Translations under genes and position numbers: made by a program
In this document: positions 20,858 through 29,758 of the stretch, piece by piece
How positions within the stretch are numbered: the first letter of the stretch is position 1
Layout: every line of letters starts with the position of its first letter
Notes under the pieces: generated by a model
Database searches by the model: none
What the model was told of the DNA's origin: nothing
What the model saw: only the letters and a program-made list of their open reading frames with translations
NCBI GenBank assembly: GCA_944389945.1
Contig: CALXOF010000007.1
Coordinates: forward strand, 1 to 64,000
Length of the DNA stretch: 64,000 bases
Direction: 5' to 3'
From: an uncultured Kiritimatiellota bacterium
GTDB lineage: Bacteria > Verrucomicrobiota > Kiritimatiellia > RFP12 > DVOR01

Positions 20858-21541
20858 TCACGCTTCCAACTTGCTCTTCAGGGTCTGCCTCTCGTCCGCC
20901 AGTTCCTTCAGCCGCCGGTAGATTTCCATCCGCTCGGCGTCCGTCCGTGCCCGGTCGCGCTGTTTGTTCAGGTTGGCGATCTCTTGGTCGATCTCCTCGA
21001 TCCGTTCCTCGATTTTGAGGTAATCGAAGGCCGCGTTGGCCCAGGCCGACGCCGTCGTGGCCTCCTGCGCCGCGTTCGACCAAAAGGCCGGGAGGGAAGA
21101 GATGATGCCGTAGTGCGAGGTGATGGCGCCAACGGCCACATCGCCCCCCGGCACAATCATCGCCGGGCGGATGTCGATGCAGTAGTCCATCAGGTGCACG
21201 AAGGCGACCGCCACGGGGTTCAACGTCAAGGCCTTGCCCAGCCACTCCGCCACGCGCCGGATCTGCGCCGTGTCCTTCAGCGAGTCCGCCCACGCCACCT
21301 CCACCACGTCCACCCCGCGCACCTTCCCCTCGGGGGCGAAGTGTTCGTCCACCGTCGCATCCAATCGCGTCAGACAGGTCACGCCCTTGATGGCAAACCA
21401 ATCTTTCTCGGGGAGCGCCGCCCCACCCCGCCGTTCCACCGCCTCGGCCAACGCCTTCTTCGTCAGCCGCACCTCCGCCGACTGAGGATCCACAATCCCC
21501 AGCCACGCGATCAATCCCGTCAGGTTCTCATCCTCGTCCAT
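20858..21541 (-). CDS. DUF4391-like protein of the R-M operon
   Basis: 227 residues. The pattern (N-terminal LIAWLGI, then KKALAEAV, a central beta-rich region and a C-terminal helical coiled coil EERIEEIDQEIANLNKQRDRARTDAERMEIYRRLKEL) resembles DUF4391 proteins. From general knowledge these are often encoded beside type III-like Mod and SNF2 helicases; the assignment is by eye. No nuclease or nucleotide motif is visible. GGAG lies 8 nt before the ATG. Gaps to its neighbours are 3 and about 13 nt, so it is within the operon. Probably an accessory or assembly factor of the system. Confidence 0.6.
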   Translation of the reverse strand: MDEDENLTGLIAWLGIVDPQSAEVRLTKKALAEAVERRGGAALPEKDWFAIKGVTCLTRLDATVDEHFAPEGKVRGVDVVEVAWADSLKDTAQIRRVAEWLGKALTLNPVAVAFVHLMDYCIDIRPAMIVPGGDVAVGAITSHYGIISSLPAFWSNAAQEATTASAWANAAFDYLKIEERIEEIDQEIANLNKQRDRARTDAERMEIYRRLKELADERQTLKSKLEA

Positions 21542-21544
21542 ATC

Positions 21545-22273
21545 TTACGCTCCAAACAAGGCACCCCAAATCCTACGAAACAGCCCTTTTCGAGTAGGAG
21601 GGAACAATTTCTCATAATGGACCTCTTCCCTATGACCCATGCGCACTCCAACAGAAAGTGCAGTATTCCCATACGACTTCTCTTCGGGAGTTGACCTCCT
21701 GTAAAGCGTCGTTGAGGCTGTAGCCATATGGTACTTCACTTCAACTCCCCCCGTCCCCCACAATGGACGCCCACCTCGTGACGCCCAACGAAGCAAATCG
21801 ATTGTGTCAGCACTCACCTCCTTACGGTTCTGAACGACAAACGCTTCAACTGTCTTATAATTCGCCGACGTTCTGAGCTCCCCCTGAATCCTATCAATGA
21901 CCTGCTGGAGGTTCCGCCTACGTCGATTGATGGCAAACGTATCACGCCTACATGCCTTGCAGGCTCGTACAAAATCTGCTTTATTCGCCCAAGACTCCTC
22001 TAATTCCCAAGAGCGGGCCTCTTTCAATAATTCACCTTGCAGCGTGACGGGGCCACTTTGCGGCAACGCCTCATACTCCTGCCTGAACTTGCTCTCCCAC
22101 GGCAAAACATTCTCATAAGGCAGATAGTCAACGCCCTCAATCTCGATGGGACGCCACCGCCCACTTTGCTGACATTTACGGATAAGGTCCATATACGACA
22201 CAGGATCCCATACGGACAACCCACGTGAGTTGTCTAATGAGTCGTACAAATCTCCGAACCAAGATGAGGTCAT
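21545..22273 (-). CDS. unknown protein of the R-M operon
   Basis: 242 residues, no family recognised. No signal peptide, membrane segment or catalytic motif is evident. A basic helical middle (CKACRRDTFAINRRRRNLQ, about 107-125) contains a Cys pair, and the C-terminus is short and basic (TRKGLFRRIWGALF). Base composition is more AT-rich than the flanking genes, suggesting recent acquisition. It lies 2 nt after the helicase gene and 3 nt before the DUF4391-like gene, so it is very likely co-expressed with the defence operon. A novel accessory subunit is the most economical guess. Confidence 0.6.
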   Translation of the reverse strand: MTSSWFGDLYDSLDNSRGLSVWDPVSYMDLIRKCQQSGRWRPIEIEGVDYLPYENVLPWESKFRQEYEALPQSGPVTLQGELLKEARSWELEESWANKADFVRACKACRRDTFAINRRRRNLQQVIDRIQGELRTSANYKTVEAFVVQNRKEVSADTIDLLRWASRGGRPLWGTGGVEVKYHMATASTTLYRRSTPEEKSYGNTALSVGVRMGHREEVHYEKLFPPTRKGLFRRIWGALFGA

Positions 22274-22275
22274 GT

Positions 22276-25200
22276 CTATTCTCCCACTTCAGTGATTGTT
22301 TCCTCCGGGAGGATGAGGGCGAAGGTGAGAAGGGTGAGGGCGGCGCGGTCGTCAGTGAGGCCGGTGTGGAAGTCAAAGGGTTCGTCGCCGAGGAGGAGTT
22401 TGGCACGGTTGGTCTCGCGAGTGACGCCAAGCTGGCGGAGGGCTCCTTCAAGGGCGGGGGTGAAGGCCTTGGGGTCGAGGTCTCCAAGACGGGTGGCGAG
22501 GACGGTGTCGGCCTTGGCCCGGTCGCGGCAGAGGGCGCGGAAGAGGGCGAGGGTCTCTTCGGGGGAGAGTGGTTGCAACGCGCCGAGAGGCTTACCATCC
22601 TTGTCCGCCGCAAGTAAGAAGCAGTCACGGAAAGGATTGACCTTGATTTCTTCCTCAGAGAGGCCGGCGCGACGCAACAGGAAGAGGACGCCGCCGCGCG
22701 TGGGCACGGGAAGCCCGCTCTTGGCGAAGGTCTCGGTGAGGGCGGCGGGGGTGACGGCGCAAAGGCCGAGGGGCGCCTCGGCGCACCGCTTTTCCCGAGC
22801 CTTGTCGGCCCGAAGCCACGCATCGAGTTCGGCAAGGTAATCGTCGAATTCGCCTTGGTTGCCGGTGAAGAAGGCATCCATGTCGAAATGACTGTGCTGA
22901 ATGGCTTGGAGTTGGCGCTCGCGGTAATCCAAATCTTGTTTGACCTCGTTGCCGAGGGCGGCGCCGTCAGGCGCGACAATGGCACCAAAGGCGATTTTGG
23001 TGCGCACCATGCGCTCCAGACCAATATATTGGTTGAGGTCCTTGCACGGCCAAAAGAGGACATTACGAATAAACTTATTGCGAGAGCCGATACGGTCGAT
23101 ACGACCGATGCGCTGCGCGAGCCTCAAGGGATTCCAATGGATATCGTAGTGGACGACCAAATCGCAGTCTTGGAGGTTCTGCCCCTCGGAGAGGCAATCG
23201 GTGGCAACGACCCAGTCGATCTCGGGCTCCTTTTCGCGGCGCGGTTCACCGGTCTCCGGATCTTTGGGGCACTGGGCATAAGGGGCGAAACGGCGGAGGA
23301 TTCTGCCCATCTCTTCCGCCTTGGCTCGCCCGCCATGCCAGACGATGCCCTTGGAGCCGGAGACGCAGGCAATGTGCCGTTCGGGATGGCGTTCTGCGAG
23401 GGCTTTGGCAACGTATTCAACGGTATCGGCGAAGGCGGAGAAGATAAGCGTTTTCTCGTTGCCGGGATTGAGCGGATGATCCACCTTTTCCTGCAACACG
23501 TGCTCCAGTTCCGCCAACTTGGCGTCACGTGCGGGCCCAACAGACTCGACATCATCCAGAATGCCTTTAAGGACACCTAGGTCTTGCTTCAGGTAACGTT
23601 TGAGGGCGGCGACATCGAAGTATTGCTTGGCTGGAAGGACAACCTCTCGCGACAATCCCTCGGCCAGAGCCTCATCATCCTCATCAAGGGTATCCGGATC
23701 AATGCCGAGCGCGGCGGCCTTGGCCTGGCGTTTGGCCTCGACCTCGCCGAGCAAGGCCTTGGCGGTGACCCATGGCAGGCGAACCGTTCCCTTGGCAAGC
23801 GCCTCAATCTGGGCCTGCGTGCGGGCCAGAACGGCGTCACGGACCGTCCGGCGGAAGGAGTCTACGGAGCTCTCCAGACGCTTGAGCGCGTTGATACGCA
23901 TCAAGGCGGTGAGAGACTTCTGGCGGTTCTTGTCGAGGAGTTGCTTACCCTCCTCCTCCTCGTGCCACCGGATGCCGGCGCGCAGGCAGTGGGTCGGGTT
24001 GTAGGCCACCAAGGTGAGGTCGTTGAGACGGTCGCTAAGGGTGGTGACGTCGACCCGCGCGGATTGGGTGTCGATTTCAGGATAACAGGAGAGGGACTTA
24101 CACTTCGGGAAGACGCCGATTTCGGTCTCCGCGTCATCGTAGAACTTCGAAATACCGCTCCGACTGCGGGCAATGGTGTAACGCTCAAGCAGACGGAAGT
24201 AAGTCGACGGCAGGACATTGGCCAACGTGGCGGCAGAAAGCGCCTCGGGGTCATCCGCATGTTCCCTGCTCCATCGCGTGGCGATATGTTGGGCGGCTTG
24301 GACAACGGCGACGACCTCGCGCAGGAAGGGGCCGCTCGGCGGTTCATCCCCGCGATAGACCAGCCCCAACTGGTGGGTAAGGTCGGCCAAGCGGTTGCTG
24401 ACGGGCGTGGCCGAAAGCATGAGGAGCTTGGTCTTCGGATGTGCCTTCAGATAATCGAGAAGAAACTGATAGCGCTTGCCGCCGCGGTTGCGGAAGTTGT
24501 GGCTCTCGTCGATGACGATGAGACCGAAGTCTTTCCTAAAGAACTCCTCGCGCGGCACCCGCATCCCGCGGCCGGGGTCGACCTGGTCAAGCGAGAGGTC
24601 AGTGTGATTGAGCAAGGCGTAGAAGAAGTCTGAACGCCCATTCAGCGTTGGAAGTGGGTTATAGTCGTCATCCTGCAAAAAGCGTGCCCAATTCGTACGG
24701 AGCTTCTTGGGGCAGAACACCAAAACGCGTTGGCTCATGCGCTCATAGGCCTTGATGACGGCAAGCGCGGTATAGGTCTTGCCAAGGCCAACGCTGTCGG
24801 CGAGGATACAACCACCATCTTTTTTGAGCTTGCGAAGGGCTGCGATGGCACCATGGCGCTGGAAGGCATAGAGAGCCTTCCAGATAGGGGTCTCTTCAAG
24901 ACTCCGGTCATTGTCGATAGCTCCGCGCCATTCATCGAGACGGTCGTGAAAGAGGTGCCAGAGGGAAAGGAAGTAAATGAAGCGCGGGGCGTTGGGCGCA
25001 TAGAGCGTAGCCAAAGTTTTGCGTAGCTCGCCCTTGACATCCTGGCCTTGCTCCCAAAGACGCTCGTAGACTGCGGCAAGAGCGGCGCCGGAAGACGCAT
25101 CGGGCGCGAAAAGTCCGGCCTGGGGCATCGCGTACGCGGGAGCGAGACACTCGCGCGTGAGCTCGGCATTGCCCACCAAGAGCACGCCATCGACGGCGGC

Positions 25201-25419
25201 CATCCATGGCAGTGCAGTGTCACACGCAACGGTACGGACCTCAATGGCGTCAGAAGCCAGCCAACGATGCAAGCGCCGAGCGTCCACACCCTGCGTCAGC
25301 TGATTGTCGAGGATAAGTTCGGCGGGGGTGGTGGCAAGCAGTCGGTAGCGCGGGGCCTCAGCGGCGTCGCGCAACACCGGCCCCACCGGCAAAAGAATAC
25401 GCAAACGGGCGGGACGCAT
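22276..25419 (-). CDS. SNF2-like helicase, first gene of the R-M operon; 5' end out of frame
   Basis: Readable frame of 1047 residues from an internal ATG at 25419. Helicase motifs are complete: Walker A ADSVGLGKTYTAL (about 206), box II VIDESHNFR (about 303), LMLSATPVSN, and the C-terminal TDCLSEGQNL and QRIGRIDRIG (about 770). A SNF2/DEAD-family translocase on DNA is expected. Coding sequence in the same frame continues upstream of 25419 for 48 codons (APPRTFAAWLTSA...LVPRLTLGGLAIL) back to a run of ten G. The true start is probably ATG 25606, which is out of frame with ten G and in frame with nine. No ribosome-binding site precedes 25419, so the gene is probably OFF in this sequence. See the repeat at 25565. 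Confidence 0.85.
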   Translation of the reverse strand: MRPARLRILLPVGPVLRDAAEAPRYRLLATTPAELILDNQLTQGVDARRLHRWLASDAIEVRTVACDTALPWMAAVDGVLLVGNAELTRECLAPAYAMPQAGLFAPDASSGAALAAVYERLWEQGQDVKGELRKTLATLYAPNAPRFIYFLSLWHLFHDRLDEWRGAIDNDRSLEETPIWKALYAFQRHGAIAALRKLKKDGGCILADSVGLGKTYTALAVIKAYERMSQRVLVFCPKKLRTNWARFLQDDDYNPLPTLNGRSDFFYALLNHTDLSLDQVDPGRGMRVPREEFFRKDFGLIVIDESHNFRNRGGKRYQFLLDYLKAHPKTKLLMLSATPVSNRLADLTHQLGLVYRGDEPPSGPFLREVVAVVQAAQHIATRWSREHADDPEALSAATLANVLPSTYFRLLERYTIARSRSGISKFYDDAETEIGVFPKCKSLSCYPEIDTQSARVDVTTLSDRLNDLTLVAYNPTHCLRAGIRWHEEEEGKQLLDKNRQKSLTALMRINALKRLESSVDSFRRTVRDAVLARTQAQIEALAKGTVRLPWVTAKALLGEVEAKRQAKAAALGIDPDTLDEDDEALAEGLSREVVLPAKQYFDVAALKRYLKQDLGVLKGILDDVESVGPARDAKLAELEHVLQEKVDHPLNPGNEKTLIFSAFADTVEYVAKALAERHPERHIACVSGSKGIVWHGGRAKAEEMGRILRRFAPYAQCPKDPETGEPRREKEPEIDWVVATDCLSEGQNLQDCDLVVHYDIHWNPLRLAQRIGRIDRIGSRNKFIRNVLFWPCKDLNQYIGLERMVRTKIAFGAIVAPDGAALGNEVKQDLDYRERQLQAIQHSHFDMDAFFTGNQGEFDDYLAELDAWLRADKAREKRCAEAPLGLCAVTPAALTETFAKSGLPVPTRGGVLFLLRRAGLSEEEIKVNPFRDCFLLAADKDGKPLGALQPLSPEETLALFRALCRDRAKADTVLATRLGDLDPKAFTPALEGALRQLGVTRETNRAKLLLGDEPFDFHTGLTDDRAALTLLTFALILPEETITEVGE

Positions 25420-25561
25420 GAACCGATCGCGCAGAATCGCCAGGCCGCCGAGGGTGAGGCGGGGGACAAGAAAAGAGGCGTCTGGAAGGAGATTCTCGGC
25501 TGTGGCGGAGGTCAGCCAAGCGGCGAAGGTGCGCGGGGGTGCGCCATCAATCCAAGGATGT

Positions 25562-25606
25562 TTACCCCCCCCCCGTAATCAGATTCTGCAAATGACCATC
25601 ACTCAT
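25562..25606 (-). other. true 5' end of the helicase gene, currently a 14-codon dead-end frame
   Basis: ATG at 25606 reads MSDGHLQNLITGGG and then stops at TAA 25562-25564, directly after the G run. Deleting one G gives ...ITGGGKHPWIDGAPP and joins the helicase frame, a protein of 1109 residues. An AAAGGA-like site lies further upstream than is usual. Confidence 0.7.
25565..25574 (-). repeat. poly-G tract (G10), candidate phase-variation switch
   Basis: Ten consecutive G on the minus strand, 11 codons into the helicase gene. Slippage by one base toggles the frame. It lies inside translated sequence, the usual location of type III R-M phase-variable tracts in mod genes of pathogens, but here it is in the helicase. 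Confidence 0.8.
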
Positions 25607-25690
25607 GGAACGTCGCTGCTTCCTTTGTGTGCACCTGTGCCGACCATCGGGGCGGCGTATCTCACCCGCGCCCAGACTCACAATACTATT

Positions 25691-25720
25691 AGTATACCCT
25701 TTCCAAGGCCCTTCCGTCAA
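25691..25720 (-). promoter_or_regulatory. sigma-70-type promoter of the R-M operon
   Basis: Minus-strand TTGACG (25715-25720), 18-bp spacer, TATACT (25691-25696). Predicted transcription start is near 25684, giving an untranslated leader of about 78 nt before ATG 25606. This placement supports 25606 as the real start of the helicase gene. Confidence 0.75.
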
Positions 25721-25819
25721 ATTTTCTGAAAATCACGGCAACGAAAGAATGCCCCGGCGGGAGAGTTTTCGGAGGGGATTGAGGGGGCTTTTGGGAGGGG
25801 GCGTAAAGGGGCTTTTTGA

Positions 25820-25903
25820 GACCCTATAGTGGTCCGAGGTCAACCACTATAGGGGTCGGGGGCGAGACCCTATAGTGGTCCGACCTGAGACCCTATAGTG
25901 GTC
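25820..25903. repeat. CTATAG repeat cluster 1 (four units)
   Basis: Units of about 15 bp, GACCCTATAGTGGTC or its complement, at 25820-25834, 25843-25857 (inverted), 25866-25880 and 25889-25903. The flanking GGGCTTTTTGAGACC also matches the flank of cluster 2 in inverted orientation. Sister clusters: 41791-41874, 50896-50979. Confidence 0.85.
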
Positions 25904-25951
25904 CGCGAAGGGCCCTTAAGGTGGGTGTTGAGGAGAGGGGGTGAGGGCAAC

Positions 25952-25986
25952 AAAAAAAGGCGCCGCCTGGGGAGAGGCGGCGCCTT
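25952..25986 (-). terminator. rho-independent terminator of the beta-galactosidase gene
   Basis: Minus-strand stem AAGGCGCCGCCT/AGGCGGCGCCTT (12 bp, 6-nt loop) followed by a run of T (forward A run 25952-25958). It lies 40 bp after the lacZ stop. Confidence 0.9.
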
Positions 25987-26026
25987 GCGTTTGAGTGGGG
26001 CGCGTTGGGGACGCGCGGGGGAAGAC

Positions 26027-29000
26027 TCAGCGAATCTTGAGGGTGAGTTCGCTGAGGGTGGCCCAGATGTGGCCCTTGATGGCGGGGGCCTTGGCGGTGA
26101 GGCGGAGGTAACGGGCCTCGGTGGGGGCGAAGTCGATGTCGCGCCACTTGCGGTTGTTAGCCTTCCAGCCGGTGTCGCCGTCGAAGACGGTCGTCCAGGT
26201 CTTGCCATCCTTGCTGAGCTCGATGGAGCACTTGCCGATGAGGCCGTTGAGCTCGTCGGTGCGCGGCAGGAGGCGGACGCCGGCAACGGTCTGGACTTCG
26301 CCGAAGTCAAGCTCGAAGCTGTGCGGGTAATCGGGGTGGACGTTGCGCCAGTCGGTGTGCCAGTAGGTCTTGGGGTTGCCGTCGAAGATGTTGGCGACGT
26401 TGCCCTCGCCGGGCTCTTCGGAGGAGACGTTCACGACTTTCCAGGCGGTGCGGACGGCCTCCTTGTCGAAGGTCCGGAAAAGGGGCGGGGTGGGAATCTG
26501 GCCGTCGTCCGGGATGACGGTGACGGCGACGGTGCCGCTCTCCAGCGCGAAGGGCTTGTCGTAGACGAAGGGCGCCTGGCCATTCACGGAGACCTGCACC
26601 TTGGCGTCGGGGCGGTCGGGGGTGACGGTGACCTGGTTCTTGCCGTCACGCGTCACGAGGGCAAGGCCTGCGGTGGGACGGAAGGGCTGGGGCTTGAAGG
26701 GCTTGGAGCCGAAGCGCAGGGCGAAGCCGAAGGAGAAGGGCTTGTTGTAGACCAGGTGTTCGGCCCAGGGGCGGGGACCGCAGGAGCCGTTGCCGAGACC
26801 GGTCTGGGCGTAGTCCAGGTGGAGCCAGGTCTTGTCCGGGGTGGGCAGGAGGGAGGGCAGCGTAGCGTCGAAGAGCGTCACGGCGTCCCACTGGTTCACG
26901 GAGAAGGCGAAGGGACGGTTCCACACGGGCGAGAAGAAGCAGAGGGAGTCCTCGCCGTCTTCCAGGAAGATCCAATGGGCGTCCTCGCGGTTGCCGTATT
27001 CCTGGGTCTCGGGATAGGGCATGAAGAAGTCCTTGACGGAGCAGGTGAAGTGGTCACGCCAGGTGTGGAACTTGCGGTCGACGTAGTTCTCGAAGGGCCC
27101 GAGGGCGTCGTAGTGGACGGTGTCGAGGTCCTTATTGACGGCGAGCTCAAAGCCCAGACGCGGGATGATTTCCTCAGGAGACTGCGGATAGAAGATGCCT
27201 TCGCAGGTGACGGTGTTCATGAGGACCGTCCAGACGAGGGTGTACTTGTAGGGGACGTTGCCGCCGTCGGTCTCCATCTCGGCGATGATCTGAACGGCCT
27301 CTTGGTCGCCCTCGAGCTTACGCCACTTCATGGAGAGGCAACGGTTGCCCTGCTCCTTGAGGGAGCGCCAGGTGGCGGAGTCCTTGATGTAGCGGTCGTT
27401 GTTGATACGGGCGCGGTACATCGTGAAGCGGGGCGGGGCGGCGAGGAGGTCGCGGCCGTTGTAGTGAACCTGGGCGAGGACGCCGTCGCGGAAGAGGAGG
27501 TAGGTGCCCTCGACGCCAACGCCGGAGACGCGCAGGGCGCCATCCTCGGTCTGCGTGACGGCGGCCGCGACCTTGGGCAGGGTCTTGGGGTTCTTGAACT
27601 TGAGAGGCTCGCGGGTGCCGCCGGGGATGGCGAACCAAGCGACGCAGTCGGTCACGATGGCCTTGGGGTCGACGCCCTTGTCGCCGATGAAGACGGGGTA
27701 GTCGAGGTCGCCGTCACGCACGGACTTGACGGCCAAGGTGGTGGTTTCGCCGGGCTTGAGGGCGGGGAGGTCGGCCAGGCGCGTGCCGTTCTTGTCGTAG
27801 AGCGCGTAGCCCTCGGCGGTCTTGTGGAAGAACTTGCTGCGGACGGAGAGGGACTGCTTGGACTCATCCCAGGTGAATCCGAAGGGCTGCTGGGCGCGCT
27901 TGACGGCCCAGAACTGGCCTTTGGGCTTGTGCTCGGCGGTGATGACGCCGTTGTCGCAGAAGTCGCCGAAGTTGGGACGGTCGCCGAAGAGGCCGCCGAA
28001 GGCGAGAGACTTGCCGGTGAAGGGCTCGAGCTTGAAGAGGCCGGTCTTGGGGTCCTTGGTGGCGCGGAGGCCCTGGTCGATGTAGTCCCAGACGAAGCCG
28101 CCGATCATGCGGGGATATTCCTCGTAGATCTTGATGTACTCATCGAACATGCCGCAGGCGTTGCCCATGGAGTGAGCGTATTCCACGTGGACGTAAGGGC
28201 GGTGGGTGTGGCGCTTAGCGATGTTGCGGAGCTGGTCGTGCGGACGGTACATGGAGGAATCCATGTCGTTGTGCGGGGAGTTCTCGGGGAAGTCGCAGTA
28301 GTGCACGAGGCGGGAGGGGTCGTTCTGCTTGAGCCAGTCGCCCTGGTCCTCGAGATTCTTGCCGCCGCCGGTCTCATTGCCGAGGGACCACATGATGATA
28401 GAGGCGTGGTTCTTGTCGCGCTGGAACATGTTATGCACGCGGAAGGCGTAGGCGGCGTGCCAGTTCGGCTTGTTGTTCAAGCACTGCGGATGGCCGCGGA
28501 GCTGATGGGCCTCGATGTTGGCCTCGTCCATCACGTAGAGGCCAATCTCGTCGCAAATCTCGTACCAACGCGGGTCGTTGGGATAGTGGGCGGTGCGCAC
28601 GGCGTTGAAGTTGCCCTTCTTCATCCAGAGGGCATCCTTTTGCATCTTCTCCTCGGTCATGTAACGGCCGCGGTCGGGGTCCATCTCGTGACGGTTGACG
28701 CCCCAAAGCTTGGTGCTGACGCCATTGACGAGGAGCTCGCCCTGCTTGCCCACCTCGATGCGGCGGAAGCCAAGCTTGAGGGCGCGTGCGTCACCATTGG
28801 GGAGGGAGAGGGTGGTGGCGTAAAGGTTCGGGGTCTCGGCAGTCCAGCGGGCCACGTCCTTGACGGTACCGGCGGGCAAGGCCAGCTTAACCTCCTCGCC
28901 GGCCTTGAGGGCGGGGACGGGGAGCTTGGCGGAATAGATGTCGCCGATGGTCACGGAGACCTCGGTGGGAACGGAGGGGGTGTCACCCGCGTTGCGCACC

Positions 29001-29758
29001 CAGACATCGCCGGCGACGGTGCCGGTCACGTAATCGTCGGCCAGGCCGGGACGCACCCAGACGTCGCGAATCTGCAGGGCGGGGGTGGAGAAGAGGGTCA
29101 CGTCGCGGAAGATGCCGGCCAGACGCCAGAAGTCTTGGTCTTCCAGGTAAGAACCATCGCTCCAACGGTAGACCTCGACAGAGAGGGTGTTCTCGCCGGG
29201 CTTGAGGGCCTTGGTGATATCGTACTCGCCGGCGGTGAAGGAGTCTTCGCTGTAGCCGATATAGGTGTCGTTGACCCAGACGTAGTAGGCGGACTCGACG
29301 CCATCGAAGCGCAGATAGACCTTACCCTTGTTGAAACCCGCGGGCAGGGTGAAGGAGGTGCGGTAGCTACCCACGGAGGGACGCTCCTTGAAAGAGGTCC
29401 AATCTTTGGGCGGCGTGGAGGTCACGCGCGGCGGGTCAATCTTGAAGGGATAGATCTCGTTGGAATAGACCGGCGTGCCGTAGCCGCCCATCTGCCAACT
29501 CATCGGCACCGTGATGAGGTCCCACTTCGAGACATCGTAGGAGGTCTTCCAGAAGTCCTGCGGACGCTCGGCGGGGGTGTAAGAGAAGTGGAAGCGCCAC
29601 TTGCCGTTAAGCGAGAGGACGCTGTTCGGCGCCGTGGGCATCAAAGCCGCGCGCGCAGGCTCGCGGTTCACCTGGAAGATGGCTTCATTCTCCCATTCCG
29701 GTGCCGCGAACAGGACGCCCGCGCACAACGCAGGCAACAAGGCAAACAGTTTCCTCAT
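26027..29758 (-). CDS. exported glycoside hydrolase family 2 beta-galactosidase with C-terminal discoidin domain
   Basis: 1243 residues. The signal peptide (MRKLFALLPALCAGVLFAA) directs it out of the cytoplasm. The LacZ architecture is clear: sugar-binding domain (NGKWRFHFS, VPMSWQMGGYG), Ig-like domain, then the TIM barrel with acid/base Glu in SLGNETGGG (about 461) and nucleophile Glu in VHVEYAHSMGN (about 526). The large Bgal small-chain domain follows, and the last ~150 residues form an F5/8 type C (discoidin) carbohydrate-binding domain (VSSEEPGEGNVANIFDGNPKTYW-like). AGGAG sets the start at 29758. Probable role: removal of beta-galactose from host or dietary glycans. Confidence 0.93.
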   Translation of the reverse strand: MRKLFALLPALCAGVLFAAPEWENEAIFQVNREPARAALMPTAPNSVLSLNGKWRFHFSYTPAERPQDFWKTSYDVSKWDLITVPMSWQMGGYGTPVYSNEIYPFKIDPPRVTSTPPKDWTSFKERPSVGSYRTSFTLPAGFNKGKVYLRFDGVESAYYVWVNDTYIGYSEDSFTAGEYDITKALKPGENTLSVEVYRWSDGSYLEDQDFWRLAGIFRDVTLFSTPALQIRDVWVRPGLADDYVTGTVAGDVWVRNAGDTPSVPTEVSVTIGDIYSAKLPVPALKAGEEVKLALPAGTVKDVARWTAETPNLYATTLSLPNGDARALKLGFRRIEVGKQGELLVNGVSTKLWGVNRHEMDPDRGRYMTEEKMQKDALWMKKGNFNAVRTAHYPNDPRWYEICDEIGLYVMDEANIEAHQLRGHPQCLNNKPNWHAAYAFRVHNMFQRDKNHASIIMWSLGNETGGGKNLEDQGDWLKQNDPSRLVHYCDFPENSPHNDMDSSMYRPHDQLRNIAKRHTHRPYVHVEYAHSMGNACGMFDEYIKIYEEYPRMIGGFVWDYIDQGLRATKDPKTGLFKLEPFTGKSLAFGGLFGDRPNFGDFCDNGVITAEHKPKGQFWAVKRAQQPFGFTWDESKQSLSVRSKFFHKTAEGYALYDKNGTRLADLPALKPGETTTLAVKSVRDGDLDYPVFIGDKGVDPKAIVTDCVAWFAIPGGTREPLKFKNPKTLPKVAAAVTQTEDGALRVSGVGVEGTYLLFRDGVLAQVHYNGRDLLAAPPRFTMYRARINNDRYIKDSATWRSLKEQGNRCLSMKWRKLEGDQEAVQIIAEMETDGGNVPYKYTLVWTVLMNTVTCEGIFYPQSPEEIIPRLGFELAVNKDLDTVHYDALGPFENYVDRKFHTWRDHFTCSVKDFFMPYPETQEYGNREDAHWIFLEDGEDSLCFFSPVWNRPFAFSVNQWDAVTLFDATLPSLLPTPDKTWLHLDYAQTGLGNGSCGPRPWAEHLVYNKPFSFGFALRFGSKPFKPQPFRPTAGLALVTRDGKNQVTVTPDRPDAKVQVSVNGQAPFVYDKPFALESGTVAVTVIPDDGQIPTPPLFRTFDKEAVRTAWKVVNVSSEEPGEGNVANIFDGNPKTYWHTDWRNVHPDYPHSFELDFGEVQTVAGVRLLPRTDELNGLIGKCSIELSKDGKTWTTVFDGDTGWKANNRKWRDIDFAPTEARYLRLTAKAPAIKGHIWATLSELTLKIR

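Larger units (their letters stand above)
25607..26026. other. 0.42-kb gene-free region: R-M promoter, CTATAG repeats, lacZ terminator
   Basis: No gene seen. From right to left on the minus strand it holds the terminator of the beta-galactosidase gene, a cluster of four CTATAG near-palindromes (25820-25903), a G-rich stretch, and the promoter of the defence operon. Confidence 0.75.

Noticed and set aside
25820-25903. CTATAG units as a CRISPR array
   Set aside because: Units are about 15 bp, in mixed orientation and separated by only 8-9 bp, with no cas genes nearby.
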